From the NCBI GenBank assembly GCA_003248805.1, contig QFQY01000061.1, positions 1 to 27,245 on the forward strand: a stretch of DNA of 27,245 nucleotides, in the 5' to 3' direction. Shown piece by piece: positions 1-7,683 of this stretch (positions are counted from its first letter, which is position 1; each line of letters begins with the position of its first letter). The notes beneath the pieces were generated by a model, which was not told the DNA's origin, ran no database searches, and saw nothing but the letters and a program-made list of their open reading frames with translations. Source of the DNA: Chelatococcus sp. (GTDB lineage: Bacteria; Pseudomonadota; Alphaproteobacteria; Rhizobiales; Beijerinckiaceae). The position numbers and the translations under genes are program-made.

Positions 1-157
1 TGATGCGCGACGGCACGATCTTGCCGCGCTCGGAGATGTAGCGCGAGAGCAGGCGCACATCCTTGTAGTCGATCTTCGGAGCGCCCTCGCCCGAGAAGGG
101 GCAGGACTTGCGGCGGCGGAAGAAGGGGCGACGGGCGCCGGCAGATGCAGTCGACAT
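1..157 (-). CDS. rpsR: 30S ribosomal protein S18 (C-terminal part outside window)
   Basis: S18 is a small-subunit protein that pairs with S6 on the 16S rRNA platform. Reading the minus strand from ATG at 157-155 gives 52 codons before the window edge. The N-terminus is basic (ARRPFFRRRKSCPFSG) and runs into KIDYKDVRLLSRYISERGKI, the characteristic S18 core. The start lies 3 bases after the rpsF stop, so the two genes are co-transcribed as the usual rpsF-rpsR pair, with rplI expected just outside. The remainder of about 30 residues is not in the window. Identification is firm; only the 3' end is unseen. Confidence 0.95.
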   Translation of the reverse strand, partial: MSTASAGARRPFFRRRKSCPFSGEGAPKIDYKDVRLLSRYISERGKIVPSRI

Positions 158-160
158 GGA

Positions 161-604
161 TCAGGCCTCCGCGCTGGCGGTTTCGGGAGCGGCTTCGTCG
201 TCGCGACGCGGACGGTCGCGGCGCGGGCCGCGGTCGAAGCGGTCGCCCCCACGATCGAAGCGGTCGCCGCGCTCGTCGCGGTCACGCTTCTGAAGCATCG
301 CGGACTGGCCTTCCTCGAGCTCCTCGACGCGGATGGTCAGGAAGCGCAGGACGTCTTCGTTGATGCGCATCTGGCGCTCCATCTCCAGCACGGCGGCGGA
401 GGGGGCGTCGATGTTCAGCAGGGTGTAGTGGGCCTTGCGATTCTTCTTGATGCGGTAGCCGAGGGACTTCACCCCCCAGTACTCGACCTTGGCGATCGCG
501 CCGCCATTCGCCTCGAGGACGCTCTTGAACTGCTCGACAAGAGCCTCGACCTGCTGCGCGCTGATATCCTGTCGCGCGAGCAGCACATGCTCGTACAATG
601 CCAT
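161..604 (-). CDS. rpsF: 30S ribosomal protein S6
   Basis: S6 binds 16S rRNA together with S18. The 147-residue product starts MALYEHVLLARQDIS and carries the conserved core (YWGVKSLGYRIKKNRKAHY at 42-60; EDVLRFLTIRVE at 83-94), in line with bacterial S6 of roughly 95-150 residues. From about residue 106 there is a highly charged, probably disordered tail. It contains the heptad GDRFDRG twice in tandem (113-119 and 120-126), encoded by two near-identical 17-base units 21 bases apart at 231-247 and 252-268, and ends in an acidic/alanine stretch. ATG at 604 has an AAGGAAGG-type ribosome site just upstream. It is followed after 3 bases by rpsR. Confidence 0.96.
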   Translation of the reverse strand: MALYEHVLLARQDISAQQVEALVEQFKSVLEANGGAIAKVEYWGVKSLGYRIKKNRKAHYTLLNIDAPSAAVLEMERQMRINEDVLRFLTIRVEELEEGQSAMLQKRDRDERGDRFDRGGDRFDRGPRRDRPRRDDEAAPETASAEA

Positions 605-630
605 GGGTGGCCTTCCTTCAGTTTCACATG

Positions 631-645
631 TCCGCCCGGCGCGGA
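631..645 (-). other. Hairpin in the rpsF leader
   Basis: On the rpsF mRNA strand the sequence reads TCCGC-GCCGG-GCGGA, a 5-bp GC-rich stem with a 5-base loop ending about 25 bases before the rpsF start codon. Many bacteria autoregulate rpsF-rpsR through an S6:S18-binding leader motif; this hairpin sits in the right place. I could not match it to the consensus by eye, so the regulatory role is only a possibility. Confidence 0.3.
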
Positions 646-869
646 GCCCTCCGAGCCCTGGATAAGGCCCGACAGGATTTCATCGAAGGCGGAGACACGG
701 GATGACGGCTTGCAAGACAAGCCTGCGGCCGCCCGGCAAGGGGAAGGCCGCCATCCGTTCAGCCTCCGGCCGGACAAACAGGAGGCGGTCGTTACAGGCT
801 CCCCCGTCCGGATGCAACCGGATTCGACCGGAAAACCGGCGCGCACGGCGAAAAAAATGGCCCGAGTGC

Positions 870-898
870 TTGACTTGGCGTCTGAAGCAGTGTGACAG
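870..898 (+). promoter_or_regulatory. Candidate sigma-70 promoter for the fab operon
   Basis: TTGACT at 870-875 matches five of six bases of the -35 consensus and is preceded by C, as in many alphaproteobacterial promoters. A 17-base spacer leads to TGACAG at 893-898, a poor -10 box. The site is about 40 bases upstream of the fabD start. It is the best candidate in the gap but weak at -10. Confidence 0.27.
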
Positions 899-937
899 CG
901 CCCGCTCCTTACCAAATTATGAAGGCCGTTTCGCCGC

Positions 938-1882
938 ATGACGACAGCGTTCATCTTCCCCGGACAGGGCTCCCAGGCCGTCGGAATGGGCAAGAGCCTC
1001 GCCGAATCCTTCCCCGTGGCGAAGGCGGTGTTCGACGAGGTCGACGACGCCCTTTCGCAGAAGCTCTCGGCCCTGATGTGGGACGGGCCGGCCGAGGAGC
1101 TGACGCTCACCGCGAACGCGCAGCCCGCGCTGATGGCGGTCAGCCTGGCGGTCGTCCGGGCGCTGGAGGCCGAAGCCGGGCTCGATCTCGCGCGCGACGC
1201 CGCTTTCGTCGCCGGCCATTCGCTGGGCGAATATTCGGCGCTCGCGGCGGCCGGGACGTTCTCCGTCTCCGATGCGGCGCGGCTGCTGCGGATTCGCGGC
1301 GACGCCATGCAGCAGGCCGTGCCGGCCGGGCAGGGCGCCATGGCGGCCCTGCTGGGCGCCGAGCTCGACCTGGCGCGCGAGATCGCGGCCGAGGCGGCTC
1401 AGGGCGAGGTCTGCGAGGCCGCCAACGACAATGGCGGCGGGCAGGTCGTGCTGTCGGGCGCCAAGGCGGCCGTCGAGCGGGCGATCGCTCTCTCCTCCGC
1501 GCGCGGCGTGAAGCGGGCCGTCCTGCTGCCGGTTTCCGCGCCCTTCCACTGCGCGCTGATGCAGCCCGCCGCCGATGCGATGGCGGAGGCGCTGGCGAAG
1601 GTCGCGATGCGCGCCCCCGTGGTGCCCGTCGTCGCGAATGTCGGCGCGGCGCCGCTGAGCGATCCCGCTGCGATCCGTGACTCGCTGGTCGCGCAGGTGA
1701 CCGGCACGGTGCGCTGGCGCGAATGCGTCGCGGCGATGGCCGCCGCCGGCGTGACGGATTTCGTCGAGGCGGGCAGCGGCAAGGTGCTGGCCGGGCTGGT
1801 CAAGCGGATCGTGCCCGGCACGGCGCCGATCTCTGTCGGCACCGCCGAGGATGTCGCAAGTTACAAGAGCCGCAAGGGCTGA
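938..1882 (+). CDS. fabD: Malonyl-CoA:ACP transacylase
   Basis: FabD moves the malonyl group from CoA to acyl carrier protein, supplying the extender unit for fatty-acid elongation. The 314-residue product has the usual length. It opens with the family hallmark IFPGQGSQAVGMG (6-18), carries the nucleophile elbow GHSLGEYSAL (93-102, Ser95), a conserved Arg120, and PFHC with the catalytic-dyad histidine at 204, and ends with the VEAGSGKVLAGL region. ATG at 938 is chosen because it places FPGQGSQ at its normal distance from the N-terminus; a GAAGG lies at 921-925, slightly far away. It is the first gene of fabD-fabG-acpP-fabF, 35 bases before fabG. Confidence 0.97.
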   Translation: MTTAFIFPGQGSQAVGMGKSLAESFPVAKAVFDEVDDALSQKLSALMWDGPAEELTLTANAQPALMAVSLAVVRALEAEAGLDLARDAAFVAGHSLGEYSALAAAGTFSVSDAARLLRIRGDAMQQAVPAGQGAMAALLGAELDLAREIAAEAAQGEVCEAANDNGGGQVVLSGAKAAVERAIALSSARGVKRAVLLPVSAPFHCALMQPAADAMAEALAKVAMRAPVVPVVANVGAAPLSDPAAIRDSLVAQVTGTVRWRECVAAMAAAGVTDFVEAGSGKVLAGLVKRIVPGTAPISVGTAEDVASYKSRKG

Positions 1883-1917
1883 ACGGCGGATCGCCGAAGA
1901 AACCAAGGGGAGCGAAC

Positions 1918-2655
1918 ATGTTCGATCTGACGGGCCGGAAGGCGCTGGTCACCGGCGCGACCGGCGGACTCGGCGGCGCCATCGCGCGCATGCTGCATGC
2001 GCGCGGCGCCACGGTCGCGATTTCGGGGACCCGCCTCGAGGCGCTGGAAGCCCTTGCCGCAGAACTCGGCGAGCGCGCCGTGCCGCTGCGCTGCGACCTG
2101 TCGGACAAGGACTCGGTCGAGGCCCTCGTCCCGGCCGCCGAGGAGAAGCTCGGCGGGCTCGACATCCTCGTCAACAATGCCGGCGTCACGCGCGACGGCC
2201 TCTTCATGCGCATGAAGGACGAGGACTGGGACAGCGTGATCGCGATCAACCTGACCGCCGCGTTCCGGCTGTCGCGGGCGGCCGTGAAGTCGATGATGCG
2301 CCGCCGCTATGGCCGGATCGTCTCCATCGGCTCGGTCGTCGGCACGTCGGGCAATCCGGGGCAGGGCAACTACGCGGCCTCCAAGGCCGGCCTCGTCGGC
2401 ATGTCGAAGGCTCTCGCGGCCGAGGTCGCGAGCCGCAACATCACCATCAATGTCGTGGCGCCGGGCTTCATCGAGTCCCCCATGACGGAGGTGCTGAACG
2501 ACAAGCAGCGCGAATCCATTCTCTCCGACGTTCCGATGGGCCGCCTCGGCTCCGGAGCGGATGTCGCGTCCGCCGTTCTCTACCTCGCCAGCGAGGAAGC
2601 CGGCTACGTCACCGGCCAGACCATTCACGTCAACGGCGGAATGCTAATGATCTGA
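1918..2655 (+). CDS. fabG: 3-oxoacyl-ACP reductase
   Basis: FabG performs the NADPH-dependent reduction of 3-ketoacyl-ACP in each elongation round. The 245-residue product is a classical short-chain dehydrogenase. It has the nucleotide-binding TGATGGLG near residues 12-19, NNAG at 86-89, and the catalytic serine (139), tyrosine (152) and lysine (156) in the YxxxK arrangement, all close to the Escherichia coli FabG positions. The C-terminus ends TIHVNGGMLMI, typical of FabG. ATG at 1918 is preceded by AAGGGGA, a strong ribosome site. It follows fabD by 35 bases, and its placement between fabD and acpP separates it from general SDR enzymes. Confidence 0.97.
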   Translation: MFDLTGRKALVTGATGGLGGAIARMLHARGATVAISGTRLEALEALAAELGERAVPLRCDLSDKDSVEALVPAAEEKLGGLDILVNNAGVTRDGLFMRMKDEDWDSVIAINLTAAFRLSRAAVKSMMRRRYGRIVSIGSVVGTSGNPGQGNYAASKAGLVGMSKALAAEVASRNITINVVAPGFIESPMTEVLNDKQRESILSDVPMGRLGSGADVASAVLYLASEEAGYVTGQTIHVNGGMLMI

Positions 2656-2733
2656 ACGTGTTGTGTGCTGGTCCGGAAGCGCCGTTCCTGCCTGAACGAT
2701 GCTCTCGCCAGCCTCGGCACGGTGTGTTAACTA

Positions 2734-2753
2734 GCGCCGTCCTGCCACGGCGC
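2734..2753 (+). other. Hairpin between fabG and acpP
   Basis: A perfect 7-bp stem (GCGCCGT / ACGGCGC) with a 6-base loop lies 79 bases after the fabG stop. No T-run follows, so it is not a textbook terminator. It could be a processing site or a weak terminator ahead of a separate acpP transcript. Confidence 0.4.
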
Positions 2754-2767
2754 CACGGACTGGGGTC

Positions 2768-2796
2768 TTGACGCGGACCCCGTTGTTGCGTTTGAG
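2768..2796 (+). promoter_or_regulatory. Possible promoter for acpP
   Basis: TTGACG at 2768-2773 resembles a -35 box. At 17 bases downstream the sequence TTTGAG (2791-2796) is a poor -10 box. The 259-base fabG-acpP gap is far longer than the other fab spacings, which suggests that acpP also has its own promoter, but the exact site is uncertain. Confidence 0.25.
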
Positions 2797-2914
2797 CAGG
2801 CTTCGAGATTTCCGGGCCGTCGGCATTGTCCCGATCCGGCGGAATACGGGAACGAATCTATCGATGCGCGTCGCGCTCCAGCGGTGTGCTTCAATCATTC
2901 TAAGGAAAAGTCTC

Positions 2915-3148
2915 ATGAGCGATGTCGCCGAGCGCGTGAAGAAGATCGTGGTCGAGCACCTCGGCGTCGAGCCCGAGAAGGTCGTCGAAGGCGCGAACTT
3001 CATCGAGGATCTGGGCGCGGACAGCCTCGACACCGTCGAACTCGTCATGGCCTTCGAGGAAGAGTTCGGCGTCGAGATCCCGGACGATGCGGCCGAGACG
3101 ATCGTGACCGTCGGCGACGCCGTCAAGTTCCTGTCCAAGAGCGCCTGA
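2915..3148 (+). CDS. acpP: Acyl carrier protein
   Basis: AcpP carries growing acyl chains on a phosphopantetheine arm. The 77-residue acidic product has the family length and the conserved attachment motif GADSLDTVELVMAFEEEF, with the modified serine at position 37. ATG at 2915 is preceded by TAAGGAAAAG, a good ribosome site, and gives the canonical MSDVAERVKKIV start; longer in-frame extensions upstream have no support. It sits between fabG and fabF, as in most proteobacteria. The long leader and the hairpin after the gene may allow expression above the enzymes of the same cluster. Confidence 0.98.
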   Translation: MSDVAERVKKIVVEHLGVEPEKVVEGANFIEDLGADSLDTVELVMAFEEEFGVEIPDDAAETIVTVGDAVKFLSKSA

Positions 3149-3174
3149 AGAGCGCCCGCTCAAGCGCCTGAGCG

Positions 3175-3189
3175 GCCCCGTTCCGGGGC
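3175..3189 (+). other. Hairpin between acpP and fabF
   Basis: GCCCCG-TTC-CGGGGC forms a 6-bp all-GC stem in the 60-base acpP-fabF spacer, ending 19 bases before the fabF start. It lacks a T-run. It could stabilise the 3' end of an acpP transcript or partly attenuate transcription into fabF. Confidence 0.35.
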
Positions 3190-3208
3190 AGCCTTCCGCC
3201 GAGGAAAC

Positions 3209-4498
3209 ATGGCTTCTCGCAGTCTTACGTTGCGGCGCGTGGTCGTCACCGGCCTCGGCATGGTGACCCCGCTTGCGTGTGGTGTCGAGCCGACATGGGC
3301 CCGCCTTCTGGCCGGCACCAGCGGCGCCGGTCCGATCACGGGCTTCGATGCAGACGATCTGCCGGCGCGCATCGCCTGCCACATCCCTCGCGGGGACGGC
3401 AGCGACGGCACCTTCAATCCCGACGATTGGATGGAGCCGAAGGAGCAGCGAAAGGTCGACGAGTTCATCGTCTACGCCATGGCTGCGGCGACCCAGGCCC
3501 TGGCGGATTCCGGCTGGAAGCCCGAGGACTACGCCGACCAGATCAGGACCGGCGTGGCCATCGGCTCGGGGATCGGCGGGCTGGGCGGCATCTACGATGC
3601 GTCGCTTCTGCTGAAGGAGCGTGGGCCTCGCCGGCTCTCGCCCTTCTTCATTCCCGGCCGGCTGATCAATCTGGCGGCCGGCTATGTCTCGATCGAGCAC
3701 GGTCTCAAGGGCCCCAATCACTCGGCCGTGACGGCCTGCTCGACGGGGGCCCACGCCATCGGCGACGCCTCGCGCATGATCGCCCTCGGCGATGCGGACG
3801 TCATGGTCGCGGGCGGCGCCGAATCGGCGATCAACCGCATCGGCATCGCCGGGTTCTGCGCCTGCCGCGCTCTTTCGACCGGCTTCAACGACACGCCTGA
3901 AAAGGCCTCGCGTCCCTATGACAAGGATCGCGACGGCTTCGTCATGGGCGAGGGCGCCGGCGTCGTCGTGCTCGAGGAACTCGATCACGCGCTGGCGCGT
4001 GGCGCGCGCATCTATGCCGAGGTCGTCGGCTATGGCCTCTCCGGCGACGCCTATCACATCACCTCGCCGGCCGAGGATGGCGACGGCGCCTATCGCTGCA
4101 TGGCGATGGCGCTGGACCGGGCTGGAATCGCCGCCTCCGACATCGACTACATCAACGCGCATGGCACCTCGACGCCGCTCGGCGACGAGATCGAACTGCG
4201 CGCCGTCGAGCGCCTGCTCGCCAATGCGCCCCGCAGGCCGTCCATGTCCTCGACCAAGTCGGCGACCGGCCATCTGCTCGGGGCCGCGGGGGCGATCGAG
4301 GCGATCTTCTCGGTGCTGGCGCTCCGCGACCAGATCGCGCCGCCGACGATCAATCTCGACAATCCCTCGGTCGAGACCGAGATCGACCTCGTTCCCCACG
4401 TCGCGCGCAAGCGCGAGATCGACGTGGTGCTCTCGAATTCCTTCGGCTTCGGCGGCACGAACGCCTCGCTCGTCATGCGGCGCTATACCGGCGCCTGA
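3209..4498 (+). CDS. fabF: 3-oxoacyl-ACP synthase II
   Basis: FabF condenses acyl-ACP with malonyl-ACP during elongation, including the step towards C18 unsaturated chains. The 429-residue thiolase-fold enzyme opens RRVVVTGLGMVTPLACG. Its active-site cysteine is Cys177 in TACSTGAHAIGDA, and the two histidines are His318 (NAHGTSTPLGD) and His355 (SATGHLLGAAGA). It ends with NSFGFGGTNASLV. It is slightly longer than E. coli FabF (413), partly from a loop around residues 60-80. ATG at 3209 has GAGGAAA upstream. Co-location with acpP supports FabF over FabB. Confidence 0.96.
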   Translation: MASRSLTLRRVVVTGLGMVTPLACGVEPTWARLLAGTSGAGPITGFDADDLPARIACHIPRGDGSDGTFNPDDWMEPKEQRKVDEFIVYAMAAATQALADSGWKPEDYADQIRTGVAIGSGIGGLGGIYDASLLLKERGPRRLSPFFIPGRLINLAAGYVSIEHGLKGPNHSAVTACSTGAHAIGDASRMIALGDADVMVAGGAESAINRIGIAGFCACRALSTGFNDTPEKASRPYDKDRDGFVMGEGAGVVVLEELDHALARGARIYAEVVGYGLSGDAYHITSPAEDGDGAYRCMAMALDRAGIAASDIDYINAHGTSTPLGDEIELRAVERLLANAPRRPSMSSTKSATGHLLGAAGAIEAIFSVLALRDQIAPPTINLDNPSVETEIDLVPHVARKREIDVVLSNSFGFGGTNASLVMRRYTGA

Positions 4499-4507
4499 GC
4501 CAACTCC

Positions 4508-4536
4508 TTGGAATCCTAGCGCGGTTTCGCCACAAT
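4508..4536 (+). promoter_or_regulatory. Candidate promoter for mltG
   Basis: TTGGAA (4508-4513) and CACAAT (4531-4536) each match four of six consensus bases and are separated by exactly 17 bases. The site begins 10 bases after the fabF stop. If used, transcription would start near 4543, giving a leader of about 150 bases before the chosen mltG start. Confidence 0.4.
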
Positions 4537-4696
4537 GCTGGCTAGACTGCGCGAGGGCCGAGGAGAGTGATTTGCGTTCACAGGCAAAGCGATTCGGGCT
4601 CTACTGCTGCGTGGCCGTATGCGATTCCGGCGTCTGCCCGGCGGGTGCGGCGGAGTTCCGCGCCATGCCCTCATTCGAACGACGAGCGACCCGACC

Positions 4697-6007
4697 GTGA
4701 CCCAGCCGCCCCGCGTCGTCCCGAAGAGCCCCAACGAGGCGTTGAAGCCCGTCGCGCCGCCGGCTCCTCCGCCGAAGACGCGCCGGCGCCGGCGCAGCCC
4801 GTTCATCGCGATGATGAGCGGCCTGTTCACGACCGCCCTCGTCGTCGCCGGCCTCGTCGGGGCGGCCTTCGTCGTGGTCGGCGGGCAGATCAAGGCCCCG
4901 GGACCTCTCGCCACTGATCGCGTCGTCATCATTCCGCGTGAGAGCGGCGTCAGCGAAATCTCGGAACTGCTCCAGCGCGAGGGCGTTATCGAGCATCCCT
5001 GGACCTTCAAGGTCGCGGCCTACACCTCGGGCAAGCGCGCCGACCTCAAGGCCGGCGAATATCTCTTCAAGGCGCATGCCAGCCAGCAGGACATTCTCGA
5101 CATCATCGCCGAGGGCAAGGCCGTCGAGCATGCGATCACGATCCCCGAGGGCCTGACCAGCGAGCAGATCGTCGCGCGGCTGCGCGAGAACGACCTCCTG
5201 ACCGGCGACGTCATCGAGGTGCCGCGCGAGGGCTCGATCCTGCCCGATACCTACAAGTTCCAGCGCGGTTCCAGCCGCCAGGCCATCGTCGACCGGATGG
5301 CGCGCGACCAGCGCCGCATCCTGAACGAGATCTGGGCCCGCAGGCCCGCCGACCTGCCGATCAAGACGCAGCAGGAGCTGGTCGTCCTCGCCTCGATCGT
5401 CGAGAAGGAGACGGGGCGGGCCGACGAGCGGCCCCGCGTCGCGGGCGTCTTCATCAACCGGCTGAACCGCAAGATGCGGCTGCAGTCCGATCCGACCATC
5501 GTCTACGGCCTCGCCGGCGGCAAGGGCACGCTCGGCCGGCCGATCCAGCGCAGCGAGATCACCCAGCCCACGCCCTACAACACCTATGTCATCGACGGGC
5601 TGCCGCCCGGGCCGATCGCCAATCCCGGCCGTGCCGCCATGGAGGCTGTGGTCAACCACTCGCGGACGAAGGAGCTCTACTTCGTCGCCGACGGCAGCGG
5701 CGGCCACGCCTTCGCCGAGACGCTCGAGCAGCACAACCGCAATGTCGGGCGCTGGCGCCAGATCGAGGCGGCGCGGCGCGACCCCGGCAAGCCTTCTTCG
5801 GAAACCTCCGTCGACCGTGTCGAGCCGCCCGCGGCACCCGATACGCGCACCGAGGCGCCGTCGTCGCCGCTCCAGGCGGGGGGCCTTCAGCAGGCCGGCT
5901 CGCGCGTCCGGGCGTTCGACGCCTCGGAAGGCACGTCGCGCGACCCGCTGCTCAACAAGACCTTCGACCTGAACTCGCCGCAGCAGGTGCCGCCGCTTCG
6001 CCCCTGA
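4697..6007 (+). CDS. mltG: Endolytic murein transglycosylase MltG
   Basis: MltG cleaves nascent glycan strands at the inner membrane and so helps set strand length. The 436-residue reading has a short cytoplasmic, proline/arginine-rich N-terminus with PKSPNEALKP, one transmembrane helix at about 36-62, a LysM-like region, and the YceG domain with LASIVEKETG (catalytic glutamate 236) and a downstream PYNTYVIDGLPPGPI motif. Residues from about 365 form a proline-rich, probably disordered tail. GTG at 4697 is preferred because it puts PKSPNEAL near the start; an in-frame ATG at 4619 would add 26 residues of unlikely composition. The neighbouring fab genes match the common alphaproteobacterial order. 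Confidence 0.92.
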   Translation: MTQPPRVVPKSPNEALKPVAPPAPPPKTRRRRRSPFIAMMSGLFTTALVVAGLVGAAFVVVGGQIKAPGPLATDRVVIIPRESGVSEISELLQREGVIEHPWTFKVAAYTSGKRADLKAGEYLFKAHASQQDILDIIAEGKAVEHAITIPEGLTSEQIVARLRENDLLTGDVIEVPREGSILPDTYKFQRGSSRQAIVDRMARDQRRILNEIWARRPADLPIKTQQELVVLASIVEKETGRADERPRVAGVFINRLNRKMRLQSDPTIVYGLAGGKGTLGRPIQRSEITQPTPYNTYVIDGLPPGPIANPGRAAMEAVVNHSRTKELYFVADGSGGHAFAETLEQHNRNVGRWRQIEAARRDPGKPSSETSVDRVEPPAAPDTRTEAPSSPLQAGGLQQAGSRVRAFDASEGTSRDPLLNKTFDLNSPQQVPPLRP

Positions 6008-6058
6008 GCGCTCGCGGCCTCATCCCCATCTTCCTGCCTAGGTTCCGCGCTGGCGCGC

Positions 6059-6087
6059 TTGCCGCTGGCGTGGGCGCCGACTAGGGT
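6059..6087 (+). promoter_or_regulatory. Weak candidate promoter for yicC-gmk
   Basis: TTGCCG (6059-6064) and TAGGGT (6082-6087) are separated by 17 bases and lie 34 bases before the yicC start in the 114-base mltG-yicC gap. Both boxes are imperfect. Confidence 0.22.
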
Positions 6088-6121
6088 CCCGCCGCGTCGG
6101 ATCGGCTGAGGCGGGAGATAC

Positions 6122-7003
6122 ATGGCCATCGAGAGCATGACGGGGTTCGCCCGTGCCGCTGGGACCGCCGGCATCCATGCCTGGGCCTGGGAAATCCGCA
6201 GCGTCAACGGCAGGGGGCTCGACGCACGGGTCAAGGTGCCGCCGGGCTTCGAGAGCCTGGCCGAGGCCGCGCGCAAGCGGCTCTCGGAGGCGTTCGCGCG
6301 CGGCACGCTGCATGTCAGCCTGTCCGTGACCAGCGATGCCGGCCCGCCGCGCCCGCGCATCAACGAGACGGCTCTGGCCGCGCTGATCGAGGCGGTCGGC
6401 CGCCTGCCGGCCTCCGAGACCATGCGCGCGGCCTCCTATGACGGGCTGCTCGCCGTGCGCGGCGTGGTGGAGTTCGCCGAGGAGGCGGAGGACGCGGCGA
6501 GCGTGCTCCAGGCGCCCGCGCTGGCCGGGCTCGAGGCGGTCGTCCTCGCCCTCAGGGAGGCGCGCGCCGCCGAGGGGCGCGCGCTGGACACGATCCTGCA
6601 CGGCCATCTCGAGACCATCGCCCGCCTGGCGCGCGAGGCGGAGGAGCATCCCGCCCGTACGATCGAGGCGATCCGCGACAGGCTCGCCGCGCAGGTCGCG
6701 GCCCTGCTCTCGACGAACCACGGGCTCGATCCGCAGCGGCTGCATCAGGAAGCGGCGCTGCTGGCGGTCAAGGCCGATATCCGGGAGGAGATCGACCGGC
6801 TGCACGCGCATGTCGCCGCCTTGCGCGAGCTGCTCGGAAAGGGCGGTCCGATCGGGCGGAAGCTCGACTTTCTCGCTCAGGAATTCGGCCGCGAAGCCTC
6901 GACGCTTTGTGCCAAGGCGGGCGATCCGGGTCTGTCGCGGATCGGGCTGGAACTGCGCACGGTCGTCGACCAGCTGCGCGAGCAAGTTCAGAACGTGGAA
7001 TGA
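6122..7003 (+). CDS. yicC: YicC family endoribonuclease
   Basis: The YicC/YloC family consists of endoribonucleases linked to RNA turnover and stress in several bacteria. The 293-residue product starts with the family signature IESMTGFARA and has the conserved EIRSVNGRGLD (24-34). Its C-terminus contains the DUF1732 type sequence EIDRLHAHV followed by GRKLDFLAQEFGREASTL, matching family length (E. coli 287). ATG at 6122 follows AGGCGGGAG. The gene overlaps gmk by ATGA, a pairing widespread in bacteria, which suggests coupled translation. The precise RNA targets in this organism are unknown. Confidence 0.93.
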   Translation: MAIESMTGFARAAGTAGIHAWAWEIRSVNGRGLDARVKVPPGFESLAEAARKRLSEAFARGTLHVSLSVTSDAGPPRPRINETALAALIEAVGRLPASETMRAASYDGLLAVRGVVEFAEEAEDAASVLQAPALAGLEAVVLALREARAAEGRALDTILHGHLETIARLAREAEEHPARTIEAIRDRLAAQVAALLSTNHGLDPQRLHQEAALLAVKADIREEIDRLHAHVAALRELLGKGGPIGRKLDFLAQEFGREASTLCAKAGDPGLSRIGLELRTVVDQLREQVQNVE

Positions 7004-7662
7004 GTGAGATGGCCGAGGTCGTTCGTCCCGCGCGTCGCGGGCTCATCATGATCATGTCCTCGCCGTCGGGGGCGGGGAAATCCACGCTCACGCGCACGCT
7101 GTCGAAGTCGCCGAGCGAGACCAATCTGGATCTCTCGATCTCGGTGACGACCCGTGCCAAGCGCCCGTCGGAGATCGAGGGCGTGCATTATCACTTCATC
7201 GACCGCGAGACGTTCGACGAGATGCGTCAGCGCGACGAGCTGCTCGAATGGGCGGAGGTCCACGGCAACGGCTACGGCACGCCGCGCAAGCCCGTCGAAG
7301 CCTCGCTCAAGGCCGGTCGCGACGTGCTGTTCGATATCGACTGGCAGGGCACCCAGCAGATTCTCGAACGGGCGCGCGAAGACGTCGTGACGATCTTCAT
7401 CCTGCCGCCCTCCATGGCCGAGCTGCGTTCGCGCCTGGTGCGTCGGGCCGAGGATGCTCCGGAGGTCATCGCGAAGCGCCTCGCCAACGCCCGCGAGGAG
7501 ATCGCGCGCTGGACGGTCTACGACTACGTCATCGTCAACGACGATCTCGAGAAGGCCTATGAGGCGGTGCGCTCGATCCTCGCGGCCGAGCGGCTGAAGC
7601 GCAGCCGCGCCGTCGGGCTGGGCGACTTCGTCGAGCGCCTGCTGGCGGAAAAGCTGCCCTGA
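7000..7662 (+). CDS. gmk: Guanylate kinase
   Basis: Gmk converts GMP to GDP with ATP and is essential for guanine nucleotide supply. The 220-residue product carries the P-loop SPSGAGKS (21-28), the GMP-binding SVTTRAKRPSEIEGVHYHF (48-66), the YGTP motif and DVLFDIDWQGTQQI (108-121). The start ATG at 7000 overlaps the yicC stop as ATGA; an alternative ATG at 7009 would drop three residues. It converges on rsmA with a 21-base gap. Confidence 0.96.
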   Translation: MSEMAEVVRPARRGLIMIMSSPSGAGKSTLTRTLSKSPSETNLDLSISVTTRAKRPSEIEGVHYHFIDRETFDEMRQRDELLEWAEVHGNGYGTPRKPVEASLKAGRDVLFDIDWQGTQQILERAREDVVTIFILPPSMAELRSRLVRRAEDAPEVIAKRLANAREEIARWTVYDYVIVNDDLEKAYEAVRSILAAERLKRSRAVGLGDFVERLLAEKLP

Positions 7663-7667
7663 TCTGC

Positions 7668-7683
7668 GCGCCGACGCCGGCGC
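7668..7683. terminator. Hairpin between convergent gmk and rsmA
   Basis: GCGCCG-ACGC-CGGCGC is a perfect 6-bp stem with a tetraloop filling the gap between the two stop codons. It is symmetrical, so it could end transcription from both sides. Neither side has a T-run, so strength is doubtful. Confidence 0.4.

Larger units (their letters stand above)
605..937. other. Divergent intergenic region rpsF / fabD
   Basis: This 333-base gap separates the minus-strand ribosomal operon from the plus-strand fatty-acid operon and must hold both promoters. No credible gene is present: the open frames are arginine-rich shadows without ribosome sites. Visible elements are a hairpin next to the rpsF start (631-645), a 6-bp stem with a 5-base loop at 707-723 (GGCTTG/CAAGCC), an A-run at 851-857, and a TTGACT hexamer at 870-875 facing fabD. 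I see no clear -10 box for rpsF. Confidence 0.6.

Noticed and set aside
702..941. 79-codon frame in the rpsF/fabD gap
   Set aside because: Basic low-complexity sequence with no ribosome site, covering the candidate fabD promoter.
4567..4917. Frame from GTG 4567 with a GAGGAG site before mltG
   Set aside because: The ribosome-like site is good, but the protein is low-complexity and mostly overlaps mltG out of frame. It more likely belongs to the mltG leader.
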